The notes below the pieces were generated by a model. The model made no database searches and had not been told where the DNA came from. It saw nothing but the letters and a program-made list of their open reading frames with translations. Shown here piece after piece: positions 25,409 through 34,331 of a stretch of 64,000 nt of DNA (the first letter of the stretch is position 1; each line of letters begins with the position of its first letter). The translations under genes and the position numbers were made by a program. The stretch is from Selenomonas sp. TAMA-11512 (GTDB lineage Bacteria > Bacillota > Negativicutes > Selenomonadales > Selenomonadaceae). The DNA is taken from NCBI RefSeq assembly GCF_037076525.1, contig NZ_AP029018.1, positions 1,637,001 through 1,701,000 of the forward strand, given 5' to 3'.

Positions 25409-26497
25409 TTACCTCCTGACCCTGCCGCAGAGCAGAACATCTTCTCCGACAGCCTCCATCGTCACATCGGTAAGCGCGACGGCATCGGCGAGAGATCCGA
25501 TTCCGCGCCCGCCTACAGGCGTAAGCGCTGTCTCTCCGCCGACGAGCTTCGGCGCGATGAACGCCGCGACCGCATCGACGAGTCCCGCCTCCAGAAAGGC
25601 AAAATTCACCGTGGCGCCTCCCTCAAGAAGGACGGATACGATATCGCGTTTGGCAAGCTCCTGCAGGAGCCTCGCTATATCCACCCGCGTCTTGCCGCAT
25701 ACGATCACTTCACTTCCCGCGGCTTTCAGCGCTTCGATCCGCTCTGCGGGCGCCGCCTCGGACACGACAATCAAGGTCGGCGCGGCACCGTCGGTCACAG
25801 CCTTTGCCGTAAGCGGCGTACGCGCTCCGCTGTCGAGGATGACGCGCAGGGGATTCCGCCCCGCACCTGCGGGGAGACGAGTCGTCAAGGACGGATCGTC
25901 GGCCAGCACCGTGCCGATGCCGACAAGAATCGAGTCATATACGTCACGCCACGCATGCACGCGCTGACGGGCAGGCTCTCCCGTAATCCAGCGCGATTCG
26001 CCCGTCGCCGTCTGTATCTTGCCGTCAAGAGTCATCGCCGTCTTCAGCAGGATGTACGGCCGCCCTTTCTCCATCCACGTCAGATAAAAGGCATTAAGCG
26101 CTCTTGCCTCCGCCTCCATGACACCGCAGACAACTTCGATCCCCGCCTCCCGCAGGAGGGAGATACCTTGTCCCGCGACCTTCGGGTTGGAATCCTGCAT
26201 GGCGATGACGACGCGCCGGATTCCCGCGTCTCGGACAGCTACGGCACAGGGTCCCGTTCGTCCTTGATGTGAGCATGGTTCCAGCGACACATAAAGCGTC
26301 GCTCCCTTTGCCAGATCGCCTGCCATGCGAAGCGCATGCACTTCGGCATGCGGTGTTCCCGCCTTTCGATGCCAGCCGGCTCCCACGATGCGGTCATTCT
26401 TAACGACGACGGCGCCGACGAGAGGGTTCGGTGACGTCCGCCCGCGCGCATTTGCCGCGAGCGTCAGCGCTTCCCGCATATAATCTTCATCTGTCAT
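25409..26497 (-). CDS. ribD: Bifunctional pyrimidine deaminase / reductase
   Basis: 362 residues from MTDEDYMREALTLA, with GGGGAAG upstream; the longer frame to 26533 has no start signal. The deaminase domain has the zinc motif HAEVHAL...PCSHQGRTGPC; the reductase domain starts near PYILLKTAMTLDGKIQT and ends with GGATVNFAFLEAGLVD. Second and third steps of riboflavin synthesis. First gene after the FMN riboswitch. Confidence 0.96.
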   Translation of the reverse strand: MTDEDYMREALTLAANARGRTSPNPLVGAVVVKNDRIVGAGWHRKAGTPHAEVHALRMAGDLAKGATLYVSLEPCSHQGRTGPCAVAVRDAGIRRVVIAMQDSNPKVAGQGISLLREAGIEVVCGVMEAEARALNAFYLTWMEKGRPYILLKTAMTLDGKIQTATGESRWITGEPARQRVHAWRDVYDSILVGIGTVLADDPSLTTRLPAGAGRNPLRVILDSGARTPLTAKAVTDGAAPTLIVVSEAAPAERIEALKAAGSEVIVCGKTRVDIARLLQELAKRDIVSVLLEGGATVNFAFLEAGLVDAVAAFIAPKLVGGETALTPVGGRGIGSLADAVALTDVTMEAVGEDVLLCGRVRR

Positions 26498-26630
26498 AGC
26501 GTCACTTCCCCGTATTCGTAATAAGCTGCACAATTACAATAAGCTATGTGATCAGACATCCGCAAAGCGTCCTGTGTGCGCCGCCTTCACAAAACGCGCC
26601 GATTCGTCTGCTTGACCTCGCAGCGTTTCA

Positions 26631-26675
26631 TAAAAAGAAAAGGCTGCCGGAATACATCGTACTCCAACAGCCTTC
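26631..26675 (-). terminator. Riboswitch-controlled terminator before ribD
   Basis: Minus strand AAGGCTGTTGGAGTAC pairs with GTATTCCGGCAGCCTT around a short loop, followed by TTCTTTTT. It sits 55 bases after the riboswitch and 134 before ribD, the position expected for FMN-dependent termination. Confidence 0.88.
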
Positions 26676-26729
26676 AGGTTCCTGTATCGTCACAGCATAA
26701 GGACATTCCTCGTCCCGCTCTGACGTGCT

Positions 26730-26846
26730 GTCTTTTCTCCTCCCGACTGTACGGTCGGCTCCGGAATCACACCGAATCAGCAGATGTATAATGCATCCGC
26801 TCGCGGGCTATACCGCCGGTGGGGAATTGCACCCCGCCCCAAAGAC
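26730..26846 (-). ncRNA. FMN riboswitch (RFN element)
   Basis: The conserved FMN aptamer core is read directly: GGGGCGGGGTGCAATTCCCC, ACCGGCGGTA, AGCCCGCGAGCG, GATTCGGTG, and TTCCGGAGCCGAC followed by GTCGGGAGGAGA. The closing helix is GTCTTT/AAAGAC. FMN binding should favour the downstream terminator and shut the six-gene operon. Confidence 0.97.
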
Positions 26847-26862
26847 TGCCTGTCTGAAAGAC

Positions 26863-26892
26863 AGAATACCATATGGCAATAATGATTGTCAA
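26863..26892 (-). promoter_or_regulatory. rib operon promoter
   Basis: TTGACA, 18 bases, TATTCT, with the riboswitch starting about 16 bases downstream of the -10. Confidence 0.7.
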
Positions 26893-26988
26893 GAGATGTA
26901 CCCTGCACAATGGAAGCCCGCAAAGCATCTTTACAAAAGAGTTGACACCGTTCGTGCAAATGCGTAATCATTGAGACAGATTTCACTT

Positions 26989-27005
26989 TATCAGTGATTT
27001 TTAAA
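26989..27005. repeat. Diverged copy of the dispersed repeat
   Basis: Minus strand AAAATCACTGATAAA followed by GTGAAATCTGTC, matching the right end and flank of the MITE-like element at 21511-21541 (AATCGCTGATAAA, then ATGAAGTCTGTC). It lies between the rib promoter and the PTS regulator. Confidence 0.4.
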
Positions 27006-27108
27006 ATCGTATCATTTTGTACATAGCGAAGAAACAAATTCTTATCTGTTCTTATTTTAAATTGTTCTATATAATTATCTATATAATTTATTCAGAAAGG
27101 AGGAGCAG

Positions 27109-29238
27109 ATGTTTAATGAACGCTGTTTGGAAATCCTGCGCGTCCTTCTTCTCTCCAACCGCCCGCTTCTTGTACGGGAGATTGCCGAGCAAGCCAACCG
27201 TTCGGCACGATCCGTGCAGTACCATCTGAAATTTTTGGATGATACCCTGCGCGAGATGCGGCTCCCGCCGCTTGTCCGCAGTGCGCGGAACGGGATTCTT
27301 CTCCCGGCAGCCGTGCGCGAGAGCGCTTCTCTTCGCGCGCTCCTGGATGAGCGCCAAGGGACACATTATGCGGCGTCGCCCGAGGAACGCGCGCAGCATA
27401 TTTTTTTCCTTCTTCTCCCCCAGCCCGGCTATATCAGCATGGAGCTTCTGGCAGAGCGGCTTTCCGTGAGCCGCGCGACCATCGTGCGCGATGTCCGGCA
27501 GCTGAAATCGCTTGCGCAATGCGCGGGCTTCTCTTTGTCGACGGCGCCGAATCGCGGGATTCGCCTCACAGGAGACGAGAATGCCATTCGCTCCATGGCA
27601 TTCCGCTTCTTTGCACGCCGCGTGGAAGAGGCATATACGCTCTCTCCGGAGGATATGCAGCGGGATGTATTTGCTCGCATGTTTGAAGGGCAGCTCCTCA
27701 CGGAAGATTTTTCTTTTTTTGAGAGCTGTATTCACGAGGCGGAATCGAATCTGTCGGTCATCTTTTCCGAGAGCGGGTTTTACGCCCTTGTCCTCCAGCT
27801 CGCCATTATCACCCTGCGCCTCAGAAGCGGCCACACGCTTCAAGAGGTACGTGAGGACAAGTCCGCTCTTCGAGAACAGCTTGCCGCCAAGCAGATCGCC
27901 GAACGGCTGTCGGCACGCTTTCAGGCGGATGTGCCGCATGCCGAGCAGCGCGCGATTGCCATGCATCTCCTGAGCAGCGGGCTCGTGGCCGACAAACGGG
28001 ATTTCGATCTGTCGGAATTTACGCTTCACACACTTGCAGGACGCATTCTGGAACGCATGGGGGACATCTTAAACGATGCGGAAATGGCACGCGACGATCG
28101 TCTGTTTCAAAGCTTCTTTGCGCATTTGCGGCCGGCCGTTTACCGCCTGCAGCAGAAGCTCCCCATCGAGAATCCTCTTCTTGCGGAGATTCGGTCGGAG
28201 TACGGCTGGCTTTTCAATGCCGTGCGCGAGGGTCTCAAACCGGCGGAAGCGTGGGCAGGCACGGCATTTTCCGATGCGGAGGTCGCCTACTTCGTCCTGC
28301 ACTTCGGAGCGGCGCTCGAACGGCACGGAAGGCTTCGCGAGGAGAAGCGACGCGTGCTCATCGTCTGCGACCACGGCATCGGCACATCCGAGCTCATCGC
28401 CGCCAGAATACGCATGTTTTTTAACGTGGAGATCGTCGCAACCGTCTCGCGCAGACAAGCGCATGAGACCCTGCGAAACGCAAACGCGGATCTCATCATT
28501 ACGACGGTCGATCTGCCAAGAGACCTCTTGCGCCATACCGAAAGCGTGCTGCCATGTATTCTCGTTTCGCCGCTTCTCACGCAGCGCGATCTTCTGCAGC
28601 TCGGCAATTTTCTCCCCTTGCGAAGACGGTCGCCGGAATCGCTCCTGCAAGGTGTTCTGCAAGCCGCAACTCGGCACACGATTATTTTGGATTATCCCAA
28701 GCTGGTGGAGGAGCTGTCCGCGCTGCTGGGCGCACAGGAAAAACCCGCATTTCAAAAAGGAGGGCAGATGCCTATGCTGAAAGATGTACTTACAGAGGAC
28801 TGCATTGCACTGAATGTCAAGGCGGATGACTGGGAGGCCGCCGTACGCTATGGCGGCATGATGATGGAGAGGCTCGGCATGACGGAGGCGCGCTACACGG
28901 AATCCATGCTGCGCACAGTCAAGGAGATGGGCTCCTACATCGTCATAGCGCCGGGCCTTGCCATGCCGCATGCGCGGCCGGAAGACGGCGCAAAGCGTGT
29001 GGGCTCGGTCATCGTGACGCTCGCCGAACCCGTCACCTTCGGCAACCCCGACTACGACCCCGTGCGTGTCGTCGTCTTTCTATGCGCCGTCGACAAGGTA
29101 CAGCACCTAAAGGTTCTTTCCGATCTGATGGTCCTCTTCGAGGACGACGATTTCTGCGATGAAATCTGCGCGCAGCGCACAGAGAAGGAAGCGCTCGGCT
29201 ATGTGCTGAAAAAGCTGGAAGACGGCAGTGACTCTTAA
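27109..29238 (+). CDS. BglG/MtlR-type PTS regulator with fused EIIA domain
   Basis: 709 residues. Domain order: N-terminal helix-turn-helix (about 5-55), Mga-like helix-turn-helix (about 95-165), two PTS-regulation domains (about 190-400), an EIIB-like domain with Cys420 in VCDHGIGTS, and an EIIA domain of the mannitol/fructose type with His621 in MPHARPE. Such proteins activate a sugar operon when their PRDs are phosphorylated appropriately. It has AGGAGGAGC before the ATG and is followed by IIB, IIC and a kinase, so it is the local activator and may also be the EIIA donor. A strong internal ribosome-binding site (28757-28764) precedes codon 556, where the EIIA domain starts. Confidence 0.92.
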   Translation: MFNERCLEILRVLLLSNRPLLVREIAEQANRSARSVQYHLKFLDDTLREMRLPPLVRSARNGILLPAAVRESASLRALLDERQGTHYAASPEERAQHIFFLLLPQPGYISMELLAERLSVSRATIVRDVRQLKSLAQCAGFSLSTAPNRGIRLTGDENAIRSMAFRFFARRVEEAYTLSPEDMQRDVFARMFEGQLLTEDFSFFESCIHEAESNLSVIFSESGFYALVLQLAIITLRLRSGHTLQEVREDKSALREQLAAKQIAERLSARFQADVPHAEQRAIAMHLLSSGLVADKRDFDLSEFTLHTLAGRILERMGDILNDAEMARDDRLFQSFFAHLRPAVYRLQQKLPIENPLLAEIRSEYGWLFNAVREGLKPAEAWAGTAFSDAEVAYFVLHFGAALERHGRLREEKRRVLIVCDHGIGTSELIAARIRMFFNVEIVATVSRRQAHETLRNANADLIITTVDLPRDLLRHTESVLPCILVSPLLTQRDLLQLGNFLPLRRRSPESLLQGVLQAATRHTIILDYPKLVEELSALLGAQEKPAFQKGGQMPMLKDVLTEDCIALNVKADDWEAAVRYGGMMMERLGMTEARYTESMLRTVKEMGSYIVIAPGLAMPHARPEDGAKRVGSVIVTLAEPVTFGNPDYDPVRVVVFLCAVDKVQHLKVLSDLMVLFEDDDFCDEICAQRTEKEALGYVLKKLEDGSDS
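28757..28776 (+). promoter_or_regulatory. Internal ribosome-binding site in front of the EIIA domain
   Basis: AAGGAGGG inside the regulator gene is followed by in-frame ATG at 28768 and 28774. The second is 9 bases downstream and begins MLKDVLTEDC, the exact start of the EIIA domain. It would give a free EIIA of 154 residues (28774-29238), supplying the subunit that the cluster otherwise lacks as a separate gene. Confidence 0.55.
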
Positions 29239-29251
29239 GGAGGGAATGTAT

Positions 29252-29539
29252 ATGATCAATATTATTACGGTCTGCGGAAACGGTATCGGGAGCAGCCTCA
29301 TGCTCAAGATGAAGATCGAGGAAATCTGCGAGGAAAGCGGCATCGCCGCCCGCGTGGAATCGCTCGACTTCAACGCGGCACAGGGTGCTTCCGCCGATCT
29401 CATCATCACGGTGAAGGAGCTCGCCTACCAGTTTGAGGGCAAGAACGTCGGCGTTGTTCGCAGTTACATCAACAAGAAGAAGATCAAGGAGGACGTCTTG
29501 GAGCTCCTCCAATCGACAGCAGCAGAAAAGGAGGCGTAA
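29252..29539 (+). CDS. PTS system IIB component (ascorbate/galactitol-like)
   Basis: 95 residues. The phosphorylated Cys8 lies in ITVCGNGIGSSLML, the P-loop of lactate/galactitol/ascorbate-type IIB proteins. ATG 29252 is chosen because AAGGAGGG ends 7 bases upstream; the ATG at 29246 is too close. It transfers phosphate from EIIA to the sugar carried by IIC, which starts 4 bases after its stop codon. Confidence 0.92.
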   Translation: MINIITVCGNGIGSSLMLKMKIEEICEESGIAARVESLDFNAAQGASADLIITVKELAYQFEGKNVGVVRSYINKKKIKEDVLELLQSTAAEKEA

Positions 29540-29542
29540 TTC

Positions 29543-30910
29543 ATGGATATTTTGGAATTTTTGCGTGATGTGCTCTCGCAGCCCGCGCTCTTAATCGGTC
29601 TCATGTCCTTTGTCGGACTTGTCGCTCTGCGGCGTCCCGCACACAAGGTCATGACGGGAACCCTGAAGCCGATCCTGGGCTATCTCATGCTCAGCGCAGG
29701 TGCGGGCGTCATCGTCGCGAACCTCGACCCGCTCGGCAAGATGATCGAGACGGGCTTCCACATCACGGGCGTCGTGCCGAACAATGAGGCCGTCACGTCC
29801 GTTGCACAGAAAATGCTCGGCGTCGAGACGATGAGTATTCTTGTCACCGGTCTTATCTTTAACTTAATCATTGCGCGCTTTACGAAGTACAAATACGTCT
29901 TCCTGACAGGTCATCACAGCTTTTTCATGGCGTGCCTTCTCTCCGCCGTTCTCGGCGCTTCGGGCTTCAGCGGCACGCAGCTCATCCTCGTGGGCGGCTT
30001 TATCCTAGGCGCATGGAGCTCCATCTCTCCCGCAATCGGTCAGCACTACACGATGAAGGTCACGGAAGGCGACGAGATTGCCATGGGGCATTTCGGCAGC
30101 CTCGGCTACTACCTCTCCGCCTGGGCTGGAAAGTTTGCCGGAAAACCGGAGGACAGCACGGAGAAGATCGAGATTCCGGAGAAATGGGGCTTCCTGCGTG
30201 ACACAACGGTATCGACGGCCCTCACCATGATGGTCATTTACCTCATTGCGGCGATTGCGGCAGGCCCGACTTACGTCGCTACTCTTTCCGGATCGATGTC
30301 GCCCTTCCTTTTCGCTCTGATTGCCGCGCTCCAGTTCGCTGTCGGCGTCACCGTCGTCTACGCCGGTGTTCGCATGATCCTCGGCGATCTCATCCCCGCG
30401 TTCCAAGGCGTCGCAACAAAGATCATCCCGAACGCGATTCCTGCCGTGGACTGCGCCGTCTTCTTCACCTATGCGCCGACAGCCGTTGTCATCGGCTTCC
30501 TCAGCTCCTTTATCGGCGGCATCATCGGCATGCTCATCCTGGGCGCGATTGGCGGCGTACTCATCATTCCGGGCCTCGTGCCTCACTTCTTCTGCGGAGC
30601 GACGGCGGGCATCTTCGGCAACGCGACGGGCGGCAGGCGCGGCGCCGTATTCGGTGCGTTCATCAACGGTCTTGCGATCACCTTCCTGCCGGCTCTCCTG
30701 CTCCCCGTCCTCGGCTCGCTCGGCTTCCAGAACACGACGTTCGGCGATGCGGACTTCGGTGTGCTCGGCATAGTCATCGGACAGGCGTCGAACGCGATCG
30801 GCATGACGGGCGTCTACGCAATCATCGGCATCCTCCTCGCCATACTCATCATCCCCTCTCTTATCAAGACGAAGTCGAACGTCATCAACTACTATGAGGA
30901 AGAGGAATGA
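29543..30910 (+). CDS. PTS system IIC component, UlaA (ascorbate) family
   Basis: 455 residues, about ten to eleven membrane helices. UlaA/SgaT features: RPAHKVMTGTLKPILGYLML at 30-50 and the NAIPAVDCAVFF and FFCGATAGIFGNATGGRRG segments. The family includes L-ascorbate permeases, but many members transport unknown substrates. No ascorbate catabolic genes (ulaD, ulaE, ulaF, ulaG) are nearby, so the substrate is open. Confidence 0.88.
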   Translation: MDILEFLRDVLSQPALLIGLMSFVGLVALRRPAHKVMTGTLKPILGYLMLSAGAGVIVANLDPLGKMIETGFHITGVVPNNEAVTSVAQKMLGVETMSILVTGLIFNLIIARFTKYKYVFLTGHHSFFMACLLSAVLGASGFSGTQLILVGGFILGAWSSISPAIGQHYTMKVTEGDEIAMGHFGSLGYYLSAWAGKFAGKPEDSTEKIEIPEKWGFLRDTTVSTALTMMVIYLIAAIAAGPTYVATLSGSMSPFLFALIAALQFAVGVTVVYAGVRMILGDLIPAFQGVATKIIPNAIPAVDCAVFFTYAPTAVVIGFLSSFIGGIIGMLILGAIGGVLIIPGLVPHFFCGATAGIFGNATGGRRGAVFGAFINGLAITFLPALLLPVLGSLGFQNTTFGDADFGVLGIVIGQASNAIGMTGVYAIIGILLAILIIPSLIKTKSNVINYYEEEE

Positions 30911-31845
30911 GCAGAGCCGCGTTTGACATTGTCGGCATCGGAGCGTCTACTCTCGACATTCTGACGGCAGTGGAGAATTTCCCCACCAAGCGTGAAGTGC
31001 ACGAAGCACGTGCGGTCAAAATGGAGGGCGGCGGTCCCGTCGCGACGGCGCTCGCGGCGGCGGCAAAGCTCGGCGCGGCCTGCCAGATGCTCGACGAGCT
31101 CGGAGATGACGCCATCGGACTCGCCATTCAGGCGGACTTTCAAAAATACGGCGTCGATACGAGCGGTCTTCACTTTTTGACCGGATCCTCCTCTGCCGTC
31201 GCAAGCCTCATGGTAAACAGGGCAGGCGACCGTGCCATCTACTTTCAGCGCGGAGGGACGGAGGCTCTGTCTCCCGAGGCGCGAGCCGGCATTCTGTCGC
31301 GCATCCCTCATGCCAAGGTGCTTCACATCAACGGGCGTCATATGGATATTCTTGATGAGGCGATACGCGCGGCGCGCGCAGCCGGCGCTGCCATTTCCTT
31401 TGACGGCGGGGCAGACCGCTACCGCGAGGAAACACGCAGGCTTGCCGAACAAGCGGACATCTGCATCGTCGCGCGCGACTTCGCGGAAAAGTACACGGGT
31501 CTCACGGACTGCGCCGAAATGGTGCGCGCTTTGTTCACGAAGCATACGAAAATTGCCGGTGTGACCGACGGCGCACGCGGCTCCTACCTCATGGAACGCG
31601 GAGGCGATGTTATCCGCCAGCGTGCCTATCCGGTCGAACACGTCATCGACACGACAGGCTGCGGCGACAGTTACCACGGTGCGTTTCTCTACGCGTACAC
31701 GCACGGGCGGAGCGCCGCGGAGGCGGCACGCCTTGCCGCCGCTGTCGCGGCAATGAACACGCGTGCCCTGGGCGGCAGGAGCGCCCTGCCAACCCTGCAG
31801 GAGGTTGAGGCCTTTCTGAAAGCAGCCAACACCCGCTCCATGTAA
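30907..31845 (+). CDS. PfkB family sugar kinase
   Basis: 312 residues, ribokinase fold. The N-terminal KMEGGGPVATALAAAAKLG is the substrate-side glycine motif; the C-terminal DTTGCGDSYHGAF carries the anion hole and catalytic Asp, with Cys where Ala is more usual. It overlaps the IIC stop by 4 bases, so it is translated with the transporter. A kinase behind a PTS, which already phosphorylates its sugar, suggests formation of a bisphosphate (as with 1-phosphofructokinase or tagatose-6-phosphate kinase). Substrate unknown. Confidence 0.88.
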   Translation: MSRAAFDIVGIGASTLDILTAVENFPTKREVHEARAVKMEGGGPVATALAAAAKLGAACQMLDELGDDAIGLAIQADFQKYGVDTSGLHFLTGSSSAVASLMVNRAGDRAIYFQRGGTEALSPEARAGILSRIPHAKVLHINGRHMDILDEAIRAARAAGAAISFDGGADRYREETRRLAEQADICIVARDFAEKYTGLTDCAEMVRALFTKHTKIAGVTDGARGSYLMERGGDVIRQRAYPVEHVIDTTGCGDSYHGAFLYAYTHGRSAAEAARLAAAVAAMNTRALGGRSALPTLQEVEAFLKAANTRSM

Positions 31846-31896
31846 TCCATCCAAGGCATGGTCGACACTCCGGCTACAGCCTTGATCTCCCTACAC

Positions 31897-31936
31897 AAAA
31901 AGCCAACGAGCGAATCACTCAGCTCGTTGGCTTTTT
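31897..31936. terminator. Bidirectional terminator between the PTS and polyamine operons
   Basis: AAAAAGCCAACGAGC and GCTCGTTGGCTTTTT form a perfect 15-bp stem with a T-run on both strands, serving the kinase gene (+) and nspC (-). Confidence 0.92.
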
Positions 31937-31945
31937 ATTATTCAT

Positions 31946-33088
31946 TTACGACAGCCGCATCTTAAAATCCTCATAGCCGAATTTCCTGACGGTCTCAATG
32001 CGCCCGTCTGCGTGTTCCGCCATGATGGCCGGCAGCGGCATACCGTTGAACGTGTTGTTCTTCACCATCGTATAGATGGCCATATCTTCAAACACGATGC
32101 GTGACCCTATGGCAAGCGGTGCGTCAAAGGAATACTCGCCGATGGTATCGCCCGCCAGACAGGTAGGCCCCGCAAAGCGATACGTGTGTGCCTTTTCCTC
32201 CGGCATGCCGCTGTCTTTGACAGGCGGCCGATACGGCATCTCTATGACGTCCGGCATATGGCAGGCTGCCGAGGTATCCAGTATCGCGATCTCTCTGCCG
32301 TCACCGGCGGTCACGAAGTCGAGGACTTGCGCGACGAGACAGCCTGCATGGTAAGCGATCGCCTCGCCCGGCTCGATGTAGACCTTGAGCCGATACTTGT
32401 CCCGCATCCTCCGAATGCACGCTTTCAAGAGCTCGATGTCATAGCCGGGACGGGTGATGTGATGTCCGCCGCCAAAGTTGATCCACTTCATATCCGTCAG
32501 GTATTTGCCGAACTTTGTCTCGACGGCGTCGAGCGTTTCTGCCAAAGGCTCGGCTCCTTGCTCACAGAGCGTATGGAAGTGAAGTCCCGTGATGCCGTCA
32601 AGCCCGACTTCCTCAGCCCCGCGCACGAAGTCGGAAATGCGTATGCCTAGCCTCGACCCCGGAGAGCAGGGATCGTATATGGCAGTCTCCTGCGTAGAGT
32701 GCTCCGGATTGATGCGCAGACCGCAGATCTTCTTCTCGGCAATCGCTCTGTCCTTAAACTTCTTCCACTGCGAAAAGGAATTGAAGACAAAGTGATCGGA
32801 GATGTCGAGCAGAGCTTCAAAGTCCTCGTCCTTAAAGGCGGGAGAGAAGACGTGATTCTCCGTCTCGGGGATGATCTCGTGCGCAAGGCGCGCCTCATAG
32901 AGTCCGCTGGCCGCGGTACCTGCCAGATACTTCGCGACAAGCGGATAGAAGTAATACGCGGAGAAGGCCTTCTGCGCGAGCAGGATGCTCGCGCCTGTAT
33001 CACGCTGAATGCCGGCAAGGATCTCCAGATTTTTGATGAGCTTTGCCTCAGAGATCATGTAGAACGGAGTTGGAACGGAAGGGTACAT
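31946..33088 (-). CDS. nspC: Carboxy(nor)spermidine decarboxylase
   Basis: 380 residues, alanine-racemase-fold PLP enzyme. PLP lysine in LLAQKAFSAYYFYP; GGGHHITRPGYD and the C-terminal AGPTCLAGDTIGEYSF with the catalytic Cys are diagnostic. It removes the carboxyl group from carboxyspermidine (or carboxyaminopropylagmatine) to give spermidine (or aminopropylagmatine). It follows the dehydrogenase gene by two bases; last gene of the polyamine operon. Confidence 0.94.
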   Translation of the reverse strand: MYPSVPTPFYMISEAKLIKNLEILAGIQRDTGASILLAQKAFSAYYFYPLVAKYLAGTAASGLYEARLAHEIIPETENHVFSPAFKDEDFEALLDISDHFVFNSFSQWKKFKDRAIAEKKICGLRINPEHSTQETAIYDPCSPGSRLGIRISDFVRGAEEVGLDGITGLHFHTLCEQGAEPLAETLDAVETKFGKYLTDMKWINFGGGHHITRPGYDIELLKACIRRMRDKYRLKVYIEPGEAIAYHAGCLVAQVLDFVTAGDGREIAILDTSAACHMPDVIEMPYRPPVKDSGMPEEKAHTYRFAGPTCLAGDTIGEYSFDAPLAIGSRIVFEDMAIYTMVKNNTFNGMPLPAIMAEHADGRIETVRKFGYEDFKMRLS

Positions 33089-33090
33089 TT

Positions 33091-34293
33091 TCAGTCCTCA
33101 ACCAATACGGGATTGCGGTCCTCAACCCAAGGAAGGCCCCACCTGTTGAGCGCATCCATATAGGGATCCGGGTCAAATTCCTCGACGTTGTAGACGCCCG
33201 GCTTCTGCCAGGTGCCGTTCATGACAAGCATAGCTCCGATCATGGCGGGAACTCCCGTCGTATACGAGACGGCCTGCGACCCGACTTCCCGATAGCACGC
33301 CTCGTGATCGCAGACATTATAAAGGTAATACGTCTTTTCCCTGCCGTCCTTTTTCCCACGGAAGATGCAGCCGATGTTCGTCTTGCCCTTCGTGCGCGGT
33401 CCGAGGCTCGCCGGATCGGGCAGCACTGCCTTCAGGAACTGGAGCGGAATGATCTCCTTCCCCTCGTACAGGATAGGCTCAATCGACGTCATGCCGACGT
33501 TCTCCAGGCACTTGAGATGCGTGAGATAGCTCTCGCCGAAGGTCATGAAGAAGCGGATGCGCTTGATGCCGGGGATATTGATCGCCAGGGACTCAAGCTC
33601 CTCATGGTGCAGGAGATACATATCCTTTTTGCCGACCTCGGGGAAGTCGTAGACCCTCTTGATCTCCATGGGTTCCGTCTCGACCCAATGGCCGTCTTCC
33701 CAGTAGCTTCCCTTTGCCGAGACCTCGCGTATGTTGATCTCGGGATTGAAGTTCGTCGCGAAGGGATAGCCATGATCCCCCGCATTGCAGTCCAGGATAT
33801 CGATGTAGTTGATCTCGTCAAACTCATGCTTCAGCGCATAGGCGGAAAACACGCCCGTGACACCCGGATCAAATCCGCTGCCAAGCAAAGCCGTAATGCC
33901 GGCTTCTTCAAAGCGCTTACGATACGCCCACTGCCACTTGTACTCGAATTTCGCCGTGTCCTCCGGCTCATAGTTCGCCGTATCGACGTAGTGCGTCTTC
34001 GTCGCCAGGCACGCATCCATGATGGTGAGATCCTGATACGGCAGAGCAAGATTCAATACGACATCGGGCTTCTCTTTCTCCATAAGCGCGATGAGTTCGT
34101 CGACGTTGTCCGCATCGACCTGTGCCGTTGTGATTTTCACACCCCTGCCGTCAAGCACTTCCTTGAGCGCGTCACACTTGGACTTCGTCCGGCTGGCGAT
34201 GCAGACTTCCTCAAAGACTTCGCTGTTCTGTACACACTTGTGGACGGCAACGCCGGCGACGCCGCCGGCACCGATGATTAACACTTTTCCCAT
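33091..34293 (-). CDS. Carboxyspermidine-type dehydrogenase (saccharopine dehydrogenase family)
   Basis: 400 residues with an N-terminal NADPH-binding GKVLIIGAGGVAG. In this pathway aspartate semialdehyde is reductively condensed with putrescine (or agmatine) to give the carboxylated polyamine; nspC then decarboxylates it. The typical GSGFDPGVTGVFSAYA and GDHGYPFATNFNPE segments of carboxynorspermidine dehydrogenases are present. Its substrate aspartate semialdehyde is made by asd at 12.8 kb. Which amine is used cannot be read from sequence. Confidence 0.92.
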   Translation of the reverse strand: MGKVLIIGAGGVAGVAVHKCVQNSEVFEEVCIASRTKSKCDALKEVLDGRGVKITTAQVDADNVDELIALMEKEKPDVVLNLALPYQDLTIMDACLATKTHYVDTANYEPEDTAKFEYKWQWAYRKRFEEAGITALLGSGFDPGVTGVFSAYALKHEFDEINYIDILDCNAGDHGYPFATNFNPEINIREVSAKGSYWEDGHWVETEPMEIKRVYDFPEVGKKDMYLLHHEELESLAINIPGIKRIRFFMTFGESYLTHLKCLENVGMTSIEPILYEGKEIIPLQFLKAVLPDPASLGPRTKGKTNIGCIFRGKKDGREKTYYLYNVCDHEACYREVGSQAVSYTTGVPAMIGAMLVMNGTWQKPGVYNVEEFDPDPYMDALNRWGLPWVEDRNPVLVED

Positions 34294-34314
34294 GACGGAT
34301 TCCTCCTCTATGCA

Positions 34315-34331
34315 TTTATCAGCGTTTCCTA
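34315..34331. repeat. Dispersed repeat copy forming the speB stop
   Basis: Minus strand TAGGAAACGCTGATAAA, an exact core copy. Its first three bases are the TAG stop codon of speB. It fills most of the gap between speB and the dehydrogenase gene. Confidence 0.7.

Noticed and set aside
29543-30910. Assigning the PTS as an ascorbate transporter
   Set aside because: The UlaA family is broader than ascorbate and no ascorbate degradation genes are present.
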